NCBI GenBank assembly: GCA_003141795.1
Contig: PLNO01000073.1
Location: 1,907-18,336 of the forward strand
Direction: 5' to 3'
DNA: 16,430 nt
Source: Spirochaetaceae bacterium
Lineage (GTDB): Bacteria > Spirochaetota > Spirochaetia > SZUA-6 > Fen-1364
Position numbers and translations under genes: made by a program. The stretch's first letter is position 1. Each line of letters begins with the position of its first letter. A model generated the notes under the pieces. The model worked only from the letters and a program-made list of their open reading frames with translations, made no database searches and was not told where the DNA came from. Shown in pieces: positions 1-7,472 of this stretch.

Positions 1-656
1 TCAAGCTGGACGATGCTGAAGAGAGCTTCGGGGCCGCCTTGGAAGCTGCACGGGACACGCTGCGTATCGCCCGGGAGGCCACGGGGTCCACGCAGGAAGC
101 GGAGAAGAAGAAGGCCGAGCAGCTCCAGGCGCAGGCCATGCAGGCGCTTGTGGACGCTTCCAAGCTCACCGTCGTGACGGACGACGGCACGGTGATCAAG
201 CCGCAGAACTGGAAGGACGAGGATTTCCTGAAAGAGATCGACACAATGATCCAGGAGGAACAGAAAGCCTCCCCGGGCCCGCAGTCCATCGCGATCCCTT
301 CGGATCAGACCACCGTCGTGCTCGCCGACGACTCCTCCGTCAACCTGTTGCAGCAGGCGCGTGACCTGTGGTCGCAGGGCTTGAAGGAAAAGGCCCTGGG
401 GAACTACACCAAGGCCCAGGACTTCTTCAACGAAGCCCTGCGCTACATCGAGATCTACAAATCATACGCGGTGAAGGGCGTGTACACGGTACGGTTGATT
501 CCCGACAAGAGGGATTGCCTCTGGAGGATCGCGGAGTACGGGGACATCTTCGGTGACCCGTACAAGTGGCCGTCGATCTGGAGGAGGAACCGCAAGCTCA
601 TCCAGAACCCGGACCTGATCTATCCGGGCTGGCAGCTCGTCATACCGCCCGAGTAA
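1..656 (+). CDS. TPR-like / LysM-domain protein, 5' end missing
   Basis: The reading frame is open from the first complete codon at base 3 to the TAA at 654-656, so the gene starts upstream; the TTG at 39 is only an internal codon. What is visible is about 217 residues. The first half is hydrophilic and helical, rich in Ala, Glu, Lys and Gln. Around bases 360-470 is a single TPR-like helix pair (GNYTKAQDFFNEALRYIEIY). The last ~57 residues (bases 483-653) form a LysM domain: it opens with YTVR, has a Leu-Trp-Arg-Ile-Ala core, then NP-DLIYPGWQLVIP at the end. LysM binds N-acetylglucosamine-containing glycans, usually peptidoglycan, so a cell-envelope role is likely. No signal peptide can be assessed because the N terminus is outside the window. 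The LysM call is firm; the exact job of the protein is unknown. Confidence 0.85.
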   Translation, partial: KLDDAEESFGAALEAARDTLRIAREATGSTQEAEKKKAEQLQAQAMQALVDASKLTVVTDDGTVIKPQNWKDEDFLKEIDTMIQEEQKASPGPQSIAIPSDQTTVVLADDSSVNLLQQARDLWSQGLKEKALGNYTKAQDFFNEALRYIEIYKSYAVKGVYTVRLIPDKRDCLWRIAEYGDIFGDPYKWPSIWRRNRKLIQNPDLIYPGWQLVIPPE

Positions 657-662
657 GAGAGG

Positions 663-2012
663 CTAAGAGGCCGGGCTGATTTTACCGATCAGCTCGGCCT
701 TTCTCTTTTCCAGCTCCGCCTCGGTTGTCGCTTCGACGACAAGGCGGAGGAGCGGTTCCGTGTTGGAGATGCGGAGGTTGAACCACCAGTCGGGAAAATC
801 GACCCGGATTCCGTCGATGTCCGTGAGCGTGCCCGACGCGTACCCTGCCTGGATCTTCCGCATGATGCCGGGGCCGTCCGCCACCGTGAAGTTCATCTCC
901 CCCGAAAAGAAATAACGGTCGATGCCGGCGATGATCCGGGAGAAGGGACGTCCGTCGCGCGCCCGCGCCTCCATGATCGCCAGGGCCGCGATCATGCCCG
1001 AGTCGCAGAAGTAGTTTTCCCGGAAGTAGTAGTGACCGGCGAGCTCTCCGCCGACGATCCCCTGCGTCTCCCGCAGGAGCTTCTTGGCATGGGAGTGGCC
1101 GACCTTGCAGATCGTTGGCACGGCGCCCAGTGCCCTGAGGTGCTCGACCACGCTGCGGGAGGAGCGCACGTCGTAGGTGACCGTGCGGCTCCCTCCGGCG
1201 AGCCTTTCGGGGTGCAGCATGAAGTAGTAGGTGCCCAGCACGCCGATGAGGAGGTCGGGGGAGATGAAGCGCCCGGTCTCGTCGACGAACATCACGCGGT
1301 CGGCGTCGCCGTCGAAACAGATGCCCAGATCGGCGCCTTCCGCTTTCACACGGTCCTTCAGCGCGGCGAGGTTCGATTCCACGAGCGGGTTGGGCGCGTG
1401 GTTGGGGAACCTGCCGTCGGGCTCCTCGAACAAGAGCGTATAGCGCAGGCCCGTGCCGGCGAGGACGTCGCGGAGGAACGTGCCCACCATCCCGTTGGAA
1501 CAGTCGATGATGACGCGCAGGCTCGAGAGGTCGGACCTGAACCGCGCACAATGCTTGACGTAGTCCGCCCTGATATCGAGCGTTTCGACCCGGCCGGGAT
1601 GAGAGGCAAGCGGCGGATTCGGGTCGGAGGCAACGCGGCGCTCCAGCTCATCCAGGCCCGTGTCGAATCCCACGGGCACCGCCATGCGGCGTGAGACCTT
1701 CAGCCCGTTGTACTCCGGGGGATTGTGGGAAGCGGTGATCATCACACTGCCTTCCATCCCGTAGAAGGCGGTGGCGAAGTAGACCGCCGGTGTGTCGCAC
1801 AACCCGATGTCGACGACGTCACAGCCAGCGCCCGTGATGCCCCGGGTGAGCTCATTGAATACCTCTTCCGAGGAGAGGCGCACGTCGCGCCCGACGGCGA
1901 TCCTGGTGGCGGAGAGCAGCGCCGGCAGGTGCGCCCCGATGCTGCGGGCCGTGGCGCCGCTCCACTCGCGGCCGAAGACGCCGCGGATGTCATAGGATTT
2001 GAATATTCCCAT
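663..2012 (-). CDS. Phosphomannomutase / phosphoglucomutase (alpha-D-phosphohexomutase family)
   Basis: Converts hexose 1-phosphate and hexose 6-phosphate in the cytoplasm through a phosphoserine enzyme. With the start at 2012 the protein has 449 residues, normal for the family. All four signature loops are present: the phosphoserine loop TASHNP (active Ser about 95), the Mg-binding loop DGDADR (234-239), the sugar-binding loop GELAGH (322-327) and the phosphate-binding loop RISNTEP (414-420). An in-frame ATG nine bases upstream (2021) is possible, but the TACAAT -10-like box at 2020-2025 overlaps it, and family members typically begin close to the 'IF+.YDIRG' motif, so I prefer 2012. Substrate preference (mannose or glucose) cannot be read with certainty. 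Divergent pairing with a glucan phosphorylase favours a phosphoglucomutase role, by inference. It is convergent with the LysM gene, 6 bases apart. Confidence 0.93.
   Translation of the reverse strand: MGIFKSYDIRGVFGREWSGATARSIGAHLPALLSATRIAVGRDVRLSSEEVFNELTRGITGAGCDVVDIGLCDTPAVYFATAFYGMEGSVMITASHNPPEYNGLKVSRRMAVPVGFDTGLDELERRVASDPNPPLASHPGRVETLDIRADYVKHCARFRSDLSSLRVIIDCSNGMVGTFLRDVLAGTGLRYTLLFEEPDGRFPNHAPNPLVESNLAALKDRVKAEGADLGICFDGDADRVMFVDETGRFISPDLLIGVLGTYYFMLHPERLAGGSRTVTYDVRSSRSVVEHLRALGAVPTICKVGHSHAKKLLRETQGIVGGELAGHYYFRENYFCDSGMIAALAIMEARARDGRPFSRIIAGIDRYFFSGEMNFTVADGPGIMRKIQAGYASGTLTDIDGIRVDFPDWWFNLRISNTEPLLRLVVEATTEAELEKRKAELIGKISPAS
669..709 (+). terminator. Intrinsic terminator of the LysM gene, inside the 3' end of the opposite gene
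   Basis: Bases 669-680 pair with 688-699 over 12 base pairs with a single G-U wobble (674/694) and a 7-base loop. The stem is followed directly by TTTCTCTTTT (700-709). The stem begins 13 bases after the LysM stop codon. The same bases encode the last residues of the phosphohexomutase on the other strand. On the minus strand the hairpin is not followed by a good T tract, so it should act mainly on plus-strand transcription. Confidence 0.8.
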
Positions 2013-2019
2013 GCCTTTC

Positions 2020-2049
2020 ATTGTAACAACTGCGGGGCCGTGCTGTATA
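2020..2049 (-). promoter_or_regulatory. Candidate promoter of the phosphohexomutase gene (leaderless)
   Basis: Read on the minus strand: -35-like TATACA (2044-2049), an 18-base spacer, then an extended -10, TG-T-TACAAT (hexamer 2020-2025, 5 of 6 to consensus). Seven bases separate the hexamer from the ATG at 2012, putting the predicted transcript start at or next to the start codon. There is no Shine-Dalgarno sequence. An alternative reading is -35 TTGAAT (complement of 2066-2071) with -10 TATACA (2044-2049), spacer 16, giving a leader of about 16 bases to the ATG at 2021. Confidence 0.45.
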
Positions 2050-2064
2050 TCCTTGTTGTACAGC
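2042..2064. promoter_or_regulatory. Dyad GCTGTA-N11-TACAGC, candidate operator
   Basis: A perfect 6-base inverted repeat (2042-2047 and 2059-2064) with an 11-base spacer sits in the 80-base gap between the divergent phosphohexomutase and glucan phosphorylase genes. It overlaps the -35 region proposed for the minus-strand gene and lies upstream of a TAGGAT box (2074-2079) that could serve the plus-strand gene. A 6-base dyad can arise by chance, so this is a candidate only. Confidence 0.3.
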
Positions 2065-2092
2065 CATTCAAAATAGGATTACCATTCGCTAT

Positions 2093-4630
2093 ATGGGCAC
2101 CCTCACCTTCACCATCAAACCGAACATCCCCGACCGGCTGAAACCCCTCGACGAGCTCGCACACAACCTCTGGATCAGCTGGAACTTCGAGGCGATCATG
2201 CTCTACATGCGCCTGGACTACGACGCGTGGCTGGCCTCGCGCCAGAGCCCCGTGCGGATGCTCGGGCTGGTTTCCCAGGAGAAGCTGGAAGCCGCCGCGA
2301 ACGACGATTCGTTCCTCGCTGCCATGGACGCGGTATGGGCGAAGTTCCAGAGGTATCTCGGCGCCGAGCGGTGGTACAAGGGCTCGATGGACGCTGCCAT
2401 CGCCTACTTCTCCATGGAGTACGGGCTGGACGTGGCGCTGCCGGTGTATTCGGGCGGCCTGGGCATGCTCTCCGGGGATCACCTGAAGACCTCCTCGGAT
2501 CTCGGGCTGCCTCTGGTCGGCGTGGGCCTTCTGTACCGCCAGGGCTATTTCCAGCAGTACCTCAACGTCGACGGTTTCCAGCAGGAGTCCTATCCCGAGA
2601 ACGACTGGTACAACATGCCCGTCACCCTCTGCACGGACGCGGCCGGCGCGCCTCTTACCGTCGGCGTGGAGATGGGGGCGGAGCTGGTAAAGGCTCAGAT
2701 CTGGAAGGTGTCGGTGGGCAGGAACGCGCTGTACCTGCTGGACACCAACATCGAGGCGAACCCCGCACCACTGCGGCTCATCACCGCCTCCCTGTACGGG
2801 GGGGAGCGGGAGACGCGCATTCAGCAGGAAATCCTGCTGGGCATCGGGGGCATCCGCGCGCTGCACGCGCTGGGGATCGCCGCCTCGTGCATGCACATGA
2901 ACGAGGGCCATTCGGCATTCCTCGGCATCGAGCGTATCCGCGAGCTCATGAAGGAGAAGAAGCTCTCCTTCGCCGAAGCGCTGCAGTTCGTCTGGGCGAC
3001 GAACGTTTTCACGACGCATACGCCCGTACCCGCGGGCAACGAGCGCTTCGCCCCGTCGCTCATGGAGAAGTACTTCAGCGGCATCGCGAAAGAGCTCGGT
3101 CTTTCCTGGAAGGACTTCCTCGGCCTCGGCAGGGAGGACCCGGGAAATGACGGGGAGGACTTCTGTCTCACCGTGCTCGCCCTGCGGCTGTCCGCCTTCA
3201 ACAACGGGGTGAGCAGGCTCCACGGGGAAGTCTCCCGCGCGATGTGGCAGAAGATCTGGCCCTCCCTTCCCGAGCGGGAGGTCCCCATCGCCCACATCAC
3301 CAACGGCGTCCATCCGCGGACGTGGGTCGCCCATGAGATGATCGACCTTCTGGACCGCTACTTCGGGCCCGAGTTCCACGACGCGCCGACGAATCTGGAC
3401 GTCTGGGACCGTATCGACAGGGTGTCCGACGAGGAGCTGTGGCGCACCCACGAGAGGCGGCGGGAGCGGATGGTGGCGTTCGCCCGCACGCGGCTGCAGC
3501 AGCAGCTCGCCCGGCGCGGGGTGCCGAATGCGGAGCTCGCGCGCAGCGCCGACGCCCCCTCCCCGTATACGCTGACGATCAGCTTCGCGCGGCGATTCGC
3601 GTCGTACAAGCGCGCCGACCTCCTCCTCTCGGACCCGGACCGCCTGATACGCCTCCTCACGAACAAAGATACGCCCATCCAGATGATCTTCGCGGGAAAG
3701 GCGCATCCGCACGACCTCGCCGGCAAGGAGATCATCAAGAAGCTCGTGCACTTCACGAGCGACCCCCGCGTGGCCAGCCGCATCGTCTTCCTCGAGGACT
3801 ACGACATGACCATGTCGCGCTACCTCGTGTCCGGCTCCGACCTGTGGATGAACACCCCGCGCAGGCCCCTGGAGGCAAGCGGCACGAGTGGCATGAAGGC
3901 GGCCATGAACGGCACGCTCAACCTGTCCATCCTCGACGGGTGGTGGGACGAGGGGTACACGAGTGCCATCGGGTGGGCCATCGGCAAGGGGGAGGAGTAC
4001 GACGACCACGAGCTGCAGGAAGAGGTGGAGAGCAAGGCGCTGTACGACCTGCTGGAACGGGAGATCATCCCGTTGTTCTACACCCGCGGCATGGACGGGC
4101 TGCCGCGCGAATGGATCAGGAAGATGAAGGAATCGATGCGGGAGGTGGGCAAGCGATTCAGCAGCCACAGGATGCTGCTGGAGTACGCCGGGGATTTCTA
4201 CGCCCCCGCCTCCGCCAATGCACGCTCCTTCGGGGCAAAGGGCTACGCACTGAGCAAGGAGCTCGCCGCGTACCTCGCGAAGCTGCGGGGAAGCTGGGCG
4301 GAGCTGCGCATCGAGGAGATCACCTCGCCGTCGAACGCCATACTGGCGATCGGTGACACGATCACGGTGCGCACGCGCATCCATGTCGCCGGACTGTCAG
4401 CTGAAGAGCTCGGCGTGGAGCTGTACTACGGCGCCCTGTCCTCCCAGGGGGAGATCGAGGCGCCCCGGCGGCAGGAGATGACCCCCTGTGGGAACGAGGG
4501 CCAATCCGCGGTGTACTGCACCGAGGTGCGCTGCGACACGACCGGCCGCCAGGGCTTCACCGTGAGGATCCTCCCCCGTCATGCCGGCCTGGTGCACCCC
4601 TTCCTCCCCGGGCTGGTGAAGTGGGGCTAA
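2093..4630 (+). CDS. glgP: Alpha-glucan (glycogen/maltodextrin) phosphorylase, GT35 family, long form
   Basis: Releases glucose 1-phosphate from alpha-1,4-glucan ends using phosphate and pyridoxal phosphate. The 845-residue protein is of the bacterial/archaeal type that starts with a DUF3417 domain (about residues 8-120). Conserved blocks in order: GDHLKTSSDLG, HMNEGHSAF, TNVFTTHTPVPAGNE, ITNGVHPRTW, SFARRFASYKR (Lys 506), FAGKAHPHD (Lys 536), and the cofactor motif EASGTSGMKA with the PLP lysine at 602. After about residue 725 comes a beta-rich C-terminal extension ending in GLVKWG, which other long-form members also carry. The start has no Shine-Dalgarno sequence; a weak TAGGAT box lies 13 bases upstream of the ATG. 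It is divergent from a phosphohexomutase and convergent, 9 bases apart, with a DUF554 gene. The family call is very firm; chain-length preference is not readable. Confidence 0.95.
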   Translation: MGTLTFTIKPNIPDRLKPLDELAHNLWISWNFEAIMLYMRLDYDAWLASRQSPVRMLGLVSQEKLEAAANDDSFLAAMDAVWAKFQRYLGAERWYKGSMDAAIAYFSMEYGLDVALPVYSGGLGMLSGDHLKTSSDLGLPLVGVGLLYRQGYFQQYLNVDGFQQESYPENDWYNMPVTLCTDAAGAPLTVGVEMGAELVKAQIWKVSVGRNALYLLDTNIEANPAPLRLITASLYGGERETRIQQEILLGIGGIRALHALGIAASCMHMNEGHSAFLGIERIRELMKEKKLSFAEALQFVWATNVFTTHTPVPAGNERFAPSLMEKYFSGIAKELGLSWKDFLGLGREDPGNDGEDFCLTVLALRLSAFNNGVSRLHGEVSRAMWQKIWPSLPEREVPIAHITNGVHPRTWVAHEMIDLLDRYFGPEFHDAPTNLDVWDRIDRVSDEELWRTHERRRERMVAFARTRLQQQLARRGVPNAELARSADAPSPYTLTISFARRFASYKRADLLLSDPDRLIRLLTNKDTPIQMIFAGKAHPHDLAGKEIIKKLVHFTSDPRVASRIVFLEDYDMTMSRYLVSGSDLWMNTPRRPLEASGTSGMKAAMNGTLNLSILDGWWDEGYTSAIGWAIGKGEEYDDHELQEEVESKALYDLLEREIIPLFYTRGMDGLPREWIRKMKESMREVGKRFSSHRMLLEYAGDFYAPASANARSFGAKGYALSKELAAYLAKLRGSWAELRIEEITSPSNAILAIGDTITVRTRIHVAGLSAEELGVELYYGALSSQGEIEAPRRQEMTPCGNEGQSAVYCTEVRCDTTGRQGFTVRILPRHAGLVHPFLPGLVKWG

Positions 4631-4639
4631 AGCGCGCGG

Positions 4640-5353
4640 TTACATCCCCAACAAATGGTGGGAGAGGAGGAATCCCTCGCCGACGACGAACAGCACGATG
4701 AGGAGCAGGGCAGGGAGGAAGTTGGCTGTCTTCAGCTTCCCGAAGCCCAGGAGATTGATCGCGATCATGATGACGAGCGCTCCGCCCACGCCGGTGAGCT
4801 CCTTGAGCAGTGCATCGCTCACCAGGGGTTTCAGGTAGCCTGCGGCGAGGGTGAGGATGCCCTGGTAGACGAGGACGGACAGCGCGGAGAAGGCCACGCC
4901 GATCCCCATGGCCGCGGTGAAAACGACAGCCATGAACCCGTCCATCACCGATTTCGTGAAGATGAGGTCGTAGTTCCCTTCAGCGCCGGCCCGGAATGAG
5001 CCGATGATCGACATCGCCCCGACGCAGAAGAGGACCGAGGCGTTGAGGAACCCGTAGGCGAAATCGGTGCCGGAATCCTTGCGGGCGAACACCTTCTTCA
5101 AGCCTTCGCCGAGCGACAGGATCCCGTCCTCGATCTTCCACCACGTGCCCAGGAGCCCGCCGAGGATGAGCGACAGCGCAAGATACACGATCTTGGAGCT
5201 GTTGATGGCCATCTGGATGCCGATGATGAGCGATGTCGTTCCCGCGCCGATGTAGACGACGGTCTTGAACGAGTCCTTGATCTTCCCGTGCAGAAGAAGC
5301 CCGATGAAAGACCCCACGATGACCGCGAGCGCGTTCACGACTGTTGCTATCAT
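4640..5353 (-). CDS. DUF554 family integral membrane protein
   Basis: A 237-residue, very hydrophobic protein with about seven membrane segments and many glycines, matching the DUF554 family (YdfK/YqgA-like in other bacteria) in length and in its N terminus (MIATVVNALAVIVGSFIG). Other family-like stretches are VVYIGAGTTSLIIG, SVMDGFMAVVFTAAMGIGVAFSA and the 'LVYQGILTL' segment. No biochemical function is established for the family; transport has been suggested. It appears monocistronic: convergent with glgP on one side and divergent from a small secreted protein on the other. The ATG has no Shine-Dalgarno sequence, consistent with the near-leaderless promoter listed separately. Confidence 0.9.
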   Translation of the reverse strand: MIATVVNALAVIVGSFIGLLLHGKIKDSFKTVVYIGAGTTSLIIGIQMAINSSKIVYLALSLILGGLLGTWWKIEDGILSLGEGLKKVFARKDSGTDFAYGFLNASVLFCVGAMSIIGSFRAGAEGNYDLIFTKSVMDGFMAVVFTAAMGIGVAFSALSVLVYQGILTLAAGYLKPLVSDALLKELTGVGGALVIMIAINLLGFGKLKTANFLPALLLIVLFVVGEGFLLSHHLLGM

Positions 5354-5361
5354 GGCTGCAC

Positions 5362-5390
5362 AATCTAAACGTTTTCAGCGGGCGTGCAAA
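5362..5390 (-). promoter_or_regulatory. Candidate promoter of the DUF554 gene (near-leaderless)
   Basis: On the minus strand: -35-like TTTGCA (complement of 5385-5390), 17-base spacer, -10-like TAGATT (complement of 5362-5367). Each matches the sigma-70 consensus at 4 of 6 positions. The -10 ends 8 bases before the ATG, so the predicted leader is about 2 bases. Confidence 0.4.
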
Positions 5391-5406
5391 GGTGGGACGC
5401 AGCGTC

Positions 5407-5435
5407 TTGCTCCGGGCCGGCAAAACTTCTACTCT
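5407..5435 (+). promoter_or_regulatory. Weak candidate promoter of the secreted protein-aroDE operon
   Basis: TTGCTC (5407-5412), a 17-base spacer and TACTCT (5430-5435), each 3 of 6 to the sigma-70 consensus, with the -10 ending 10 bases before the ATG at 5446. The match is poor. It is listed because the spacing and position resemble the other promoters in this window and nothing better is visible in the 92-base gap. Confidence 0.25.
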
Positions 5436-5445
5436 ACTGCCCAGC

Positions 5446-5898
5446 ATGAAACCACGCCGCGCTCTGCTTGTGGCAGCTCTCCTATCCCTCGCCGTTTTCA
5501 CCGCCGCCGGGGAAGGCATGGATCCCCTTCACCTCATCGGCATGGATGTGAAGACAGCCACCGACGCCGTCGGGCTCCCTCAGGACATGTTCGCCTTCCG
5601 CGGGATTGTGGAGGTGCGGGACAGTGTCGTTTTCTACTATCAAGATCACACGTACCTGTTCTGGTTCAAGGACAGGGTGTGGCAGGTCCGTTATGACAGG
5701 CGTTTCACGAGCCCCGTGCTCGGTTTCACCCTCGGCATGACGCGCGCCCAGGTCCAGGCCGCCGCAACGGCCTCGCTCTTCCCCAATGGGGATTCTCTGT
5801 ACTTCGACATCAACGATCAGAGCTACCCGGTGCGCGTGCGGCTGCTCTTCGCGGGTGACGTTCTCACCGACCTCTACGTCTACAGGAGTGACTTCTGA
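5446..5898 (+). CDS. Small secreted protein of unknown function, possible duplicated SmpA/BLIP-like fold
   Basis: The frame extends upstream to 5344, but the ATG at 5446 starts exactly at a clean signal peptide: positive MKPRR, hydrophobic stretch to about residue 18, then TAAGEG, with cleavage near residue 21. That gives 150 residues. The mature part looks like two related halves. Each begins with a Gly-Met turn and a short helix (LIGMDVKTATDAVG at 30-43; TLGMTRAQVQAAA at 95-107), followed by beta strands with an aromatic-rich stretch (VVFYYQDHTYLFWF; DSLYFDINDQ). That arrangement recalls SmpA/OmlA or BLIP-like modules, which is inference only. No lipobox cysteine is seen. The stop codon overlaps the aroDE start (TGATG), so the two are translationally coupled, although no functional link with shikimate synthesis is obvious. 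Confidence 0.75.
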   Translation: MKPRRALLVAALLSLAVFTAAGEGMDPLHLIGMDVKTATDAVGLPQDMFAFRGIVEVRDSVVFYYQDHTYLFWFKDRVWQVRYDRRFTSPVLGFTLGMTRAQVQAAATASLFPNGDSLYFDINDQSYPVRVRLLFAGDVLTDLYVYRSDF

Positions 5899-7388
5899 TG
5901 GAACGCGCCCGCATCTGCCTCTGCGTTGCGGGGCGGTCGCTCGCGGAGGACGCCGTCCATGTCGCCGCACTGCGCAAGCGCATCGACATCGTGGAGCTGC
6001 GCGCGGATTTCCTGGATCCGGCGGAGCTCGCGCAGGCCGGGCGCTTCCCCGGTATGGTCGGGCTCCCCGTGATCCTCACCATCCGCAACCCTCCGGACGG
6101 TGGCCGCTTCGTCGGAGAGGAGCGTGAACGGCTCGCCCTCCTGGAAAAGCTCTGCGGTGGGGGCTTCGCGTACATCGACATCGAGGAAGGGTGTGTCGCG
6201 CCTTCCCTGGAAGCGCTGGCACGGGCGCATTCCGTCCGCATCGTGCGGTCGCTGCATGATCTCAACGGCGTCCCCGCGGACCTCCCGGCGCGTCTTCGCG
6301 CCATGGCAGAGCGCCATGGGGAAATCCCCAAGGCGGCGGTGACGCCCCGCAGCGCCTCGGATCTTTCCCGTCTCATCGGGGCGATCGACGATCTCGGCCA
6401 GGGGGAAAGGGTCGTCCTTGGCATGGGCGACATCGGTTTCCCCACACGGGTGCTCGCCTCACGGCTCGGCTCGGCGTGGTGCTACGTGTCGCCGCCGGGA
6501 GAGGCCGTTGCGCCGGGGCAGATCGATCCGCAGACACTGGAGGACGTGTACAGGTTCAGGGCCACTGGCCCGGCCACCGCGGTCTACGGGCTGATAGGGA
6601 ACCCCGTCATGCATTCACGCTCACCGCTCATCCATAACAGCGGCTTTGCCGCGCTCGGGATCGACGCCGTCTACCTCCCGTTCAGCGTGCCGGACCTGCC
6701 GGGGTTCTGGGGTGTCGCCGACGGCTTGGACATTCGGGGGCTCTCCGTGACGGTGCCTCACAAGCAGTCGGTGATGGATCACGTGAAGGCTTTCGATGAG
6801 ATTGTCTCCCGAATCGGCGCCTGTAACACGATCATTCGCGACGGTGAGGCCTGGCGCGGGACGAACACCGACGTCGAGGGCTTCCTGTCTCCGCTGCGGG
6901 ACGCATTCAAGGGCACGATCCCCGCAGGTCTGGGCGCCACGGTGATCGGAGCCGGAGGTGCGGCGCGGGCGGTCGTCCACGGCCTGAGCAGCGCGGGGTT
7001 TCGCGTCTTGGTGCTCAACCGGACGCCGGACAAGGCCCGCGCTCTTGCCGAGGCGTTCGGAGCCCGGTGGGCGGGCCTCGACGAGGGTGACATCGCCGCA
7101 TCGGCGGGCTTCCGTGACCTCGTCGTGCAGACGACAAGCGCGGGCATGGCGCCGGAGGTCGACACGGACCCCGCGCCGGATTTCCCGTTCACGGGCCGGG
7201 AAATCGTCTACGAGATCGTCTACGCGCCGCAGCTGACGCCGTTCGTCAGAAGGGCACAGACGGCGGGATGTTCGGTGGTCCCGGGCCGACGCATGCTCCT
7301 GGCCCAGGCAATGCGGCAGTTCCACCTCTTTACCGGCAGAGACTACCCGAAGGATCTCCTCCCCGAGCTCGAAAAAGGTTTTGATTGA
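5898..7388 (+). CDS. aroDE: Bifunctional 3-dehydroquinate dehydratase (type I) / shikimate dehydrogenase
   Basis: One 496-residue protein carries steps 3 and 4 of the shikimate pathway: dehydration of 3-dehydroquinate to 3-dehydroshikimate, then NADPH-dependent reduction to shikimate. Residues 1 to about 220 are type I dehydratase: IVELRADFL, ILTIRN, the catalytic His 120 in RSLHD, the Schiff-base Lys 145 in IPKAAVTP, and APGQI at 205-209. Residues about 228-496 are AroE: GNPVMHSRSP, TVPHKQ with catalytic Lys 289, GACNT, NTD with Asp 325, the NADP-binding GAGGAA (351-356) and NRT (374-376), TTSAGM, and PGRRMLLAQ near the end. All key residues are present, so both halves should be active. The start ATG shares an A with the previous stop codon; AGGAG at 5884-5888 is a good Shine-Dalgarno site. 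AroD-AroE fusions are known in plants, chlamydiae and some other bacteria. Confidence 0.95.
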   Translation: MERARICLCVAGRSLAEDAVHVAALRKRIDIVELRADFLDPAELAQAGRFPGMVGLPVILTIRNPPDGGRFVGEERERLALLEKLCGGGFAYIDIEEGCVAPSLEALARAHSVRIVRSLHDLNGVPADLPARLRAMAERHGEIPKAAVTPRSASDLSRLIGAIDDLGQGERVVLGMGDIGFPTRVLASRLGSAWCYVSPPGEAVAPGQIDPQTLEDVYRFRATGPATAVYGLIGNPVMHSRSPLIHNSGFAALGIDAVYLPFSVPDLPGFWGVADGLDIRGLSVTVPHKQSVMDHVKAFDEIVSRIGACNTIIRDGEAWRGTNTDVEGFLSPLRDAFKGTIPAGLGATVIGAGGAARAVVHGLSSAGFRVLVLNRTPDKARALAEAFGARWAGLDEGDIAASAGFRDLVVQTTSAGMAPEVDTDPAPDFPFTGREIVYEIVYAPQLTPFVRRAQTAGCSVVPGRRMLLAQAMRQFHLFTGRDYPKDLLPELEKGFD

Positions 7389-7410
7389 GAATGCATTCAC
7401 GATATACGTC

Positions 7411-7438
7411 TTGACTCTTTTTCCGATCCCCGTATGAT
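7411..7438 (+). promoter_or_regulatory. Sigma-70-type promoter of the aminotransferase gene
   Basis: TTGACT (7411-7416) and TATGAT (7433-7438), 16 bases apart, each 5 of 6 to consensus. The surrounding DNA is clearly more A+T-rich than the genes. The predicted transcript start is near 7445, giving a leader of about 28 bases. This is the best promoter match in the window. Confidence 0.7.
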
Positions 7439-7458
7439 TATGCAACTTTATTAACCTG

Positions 7459-7465
7459 AGAGAGG
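7459..7465 (+). promoter_or_regulatory. Ribosome binding site deciding the aminotransferase start
   Basis: AGAGAGG lies 7 bases before the ATG at 7473 but only 4 bases before an in-frame GTG at 7470. The spacing favours the ATG as the true start. Confidence 0.6.
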
Positions 7466-7472
7466 TGGTGTG

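Noticed and set aside
2018..4384. A 788-codon open frame on the minus strand opposite the glucan phosphorylase gene.
   Set aside because: It is fully antisense to a gene with all family motifs, is rich in Arg, His, Gly, Val and Glu as expected from the shadow of G+C-rich codons, and shows no recognisable domain.
4622..4650. Inverted repeat TGGGG/CCCCA between the phosphorylase and DUF554 genes as a shared terminator.
   Set aside because: Only 5 base pairs with a 19-base loop and no T tract on either strand.
7389..7398. Palindrome GAATGCATTC just after the aroDE stop codon.
   Set aside because: Perfect but only 10 bases, not followed by a T tract and not repeated in the window. It could be an operator for the aminotransferase promoter, but nothing else supports that.
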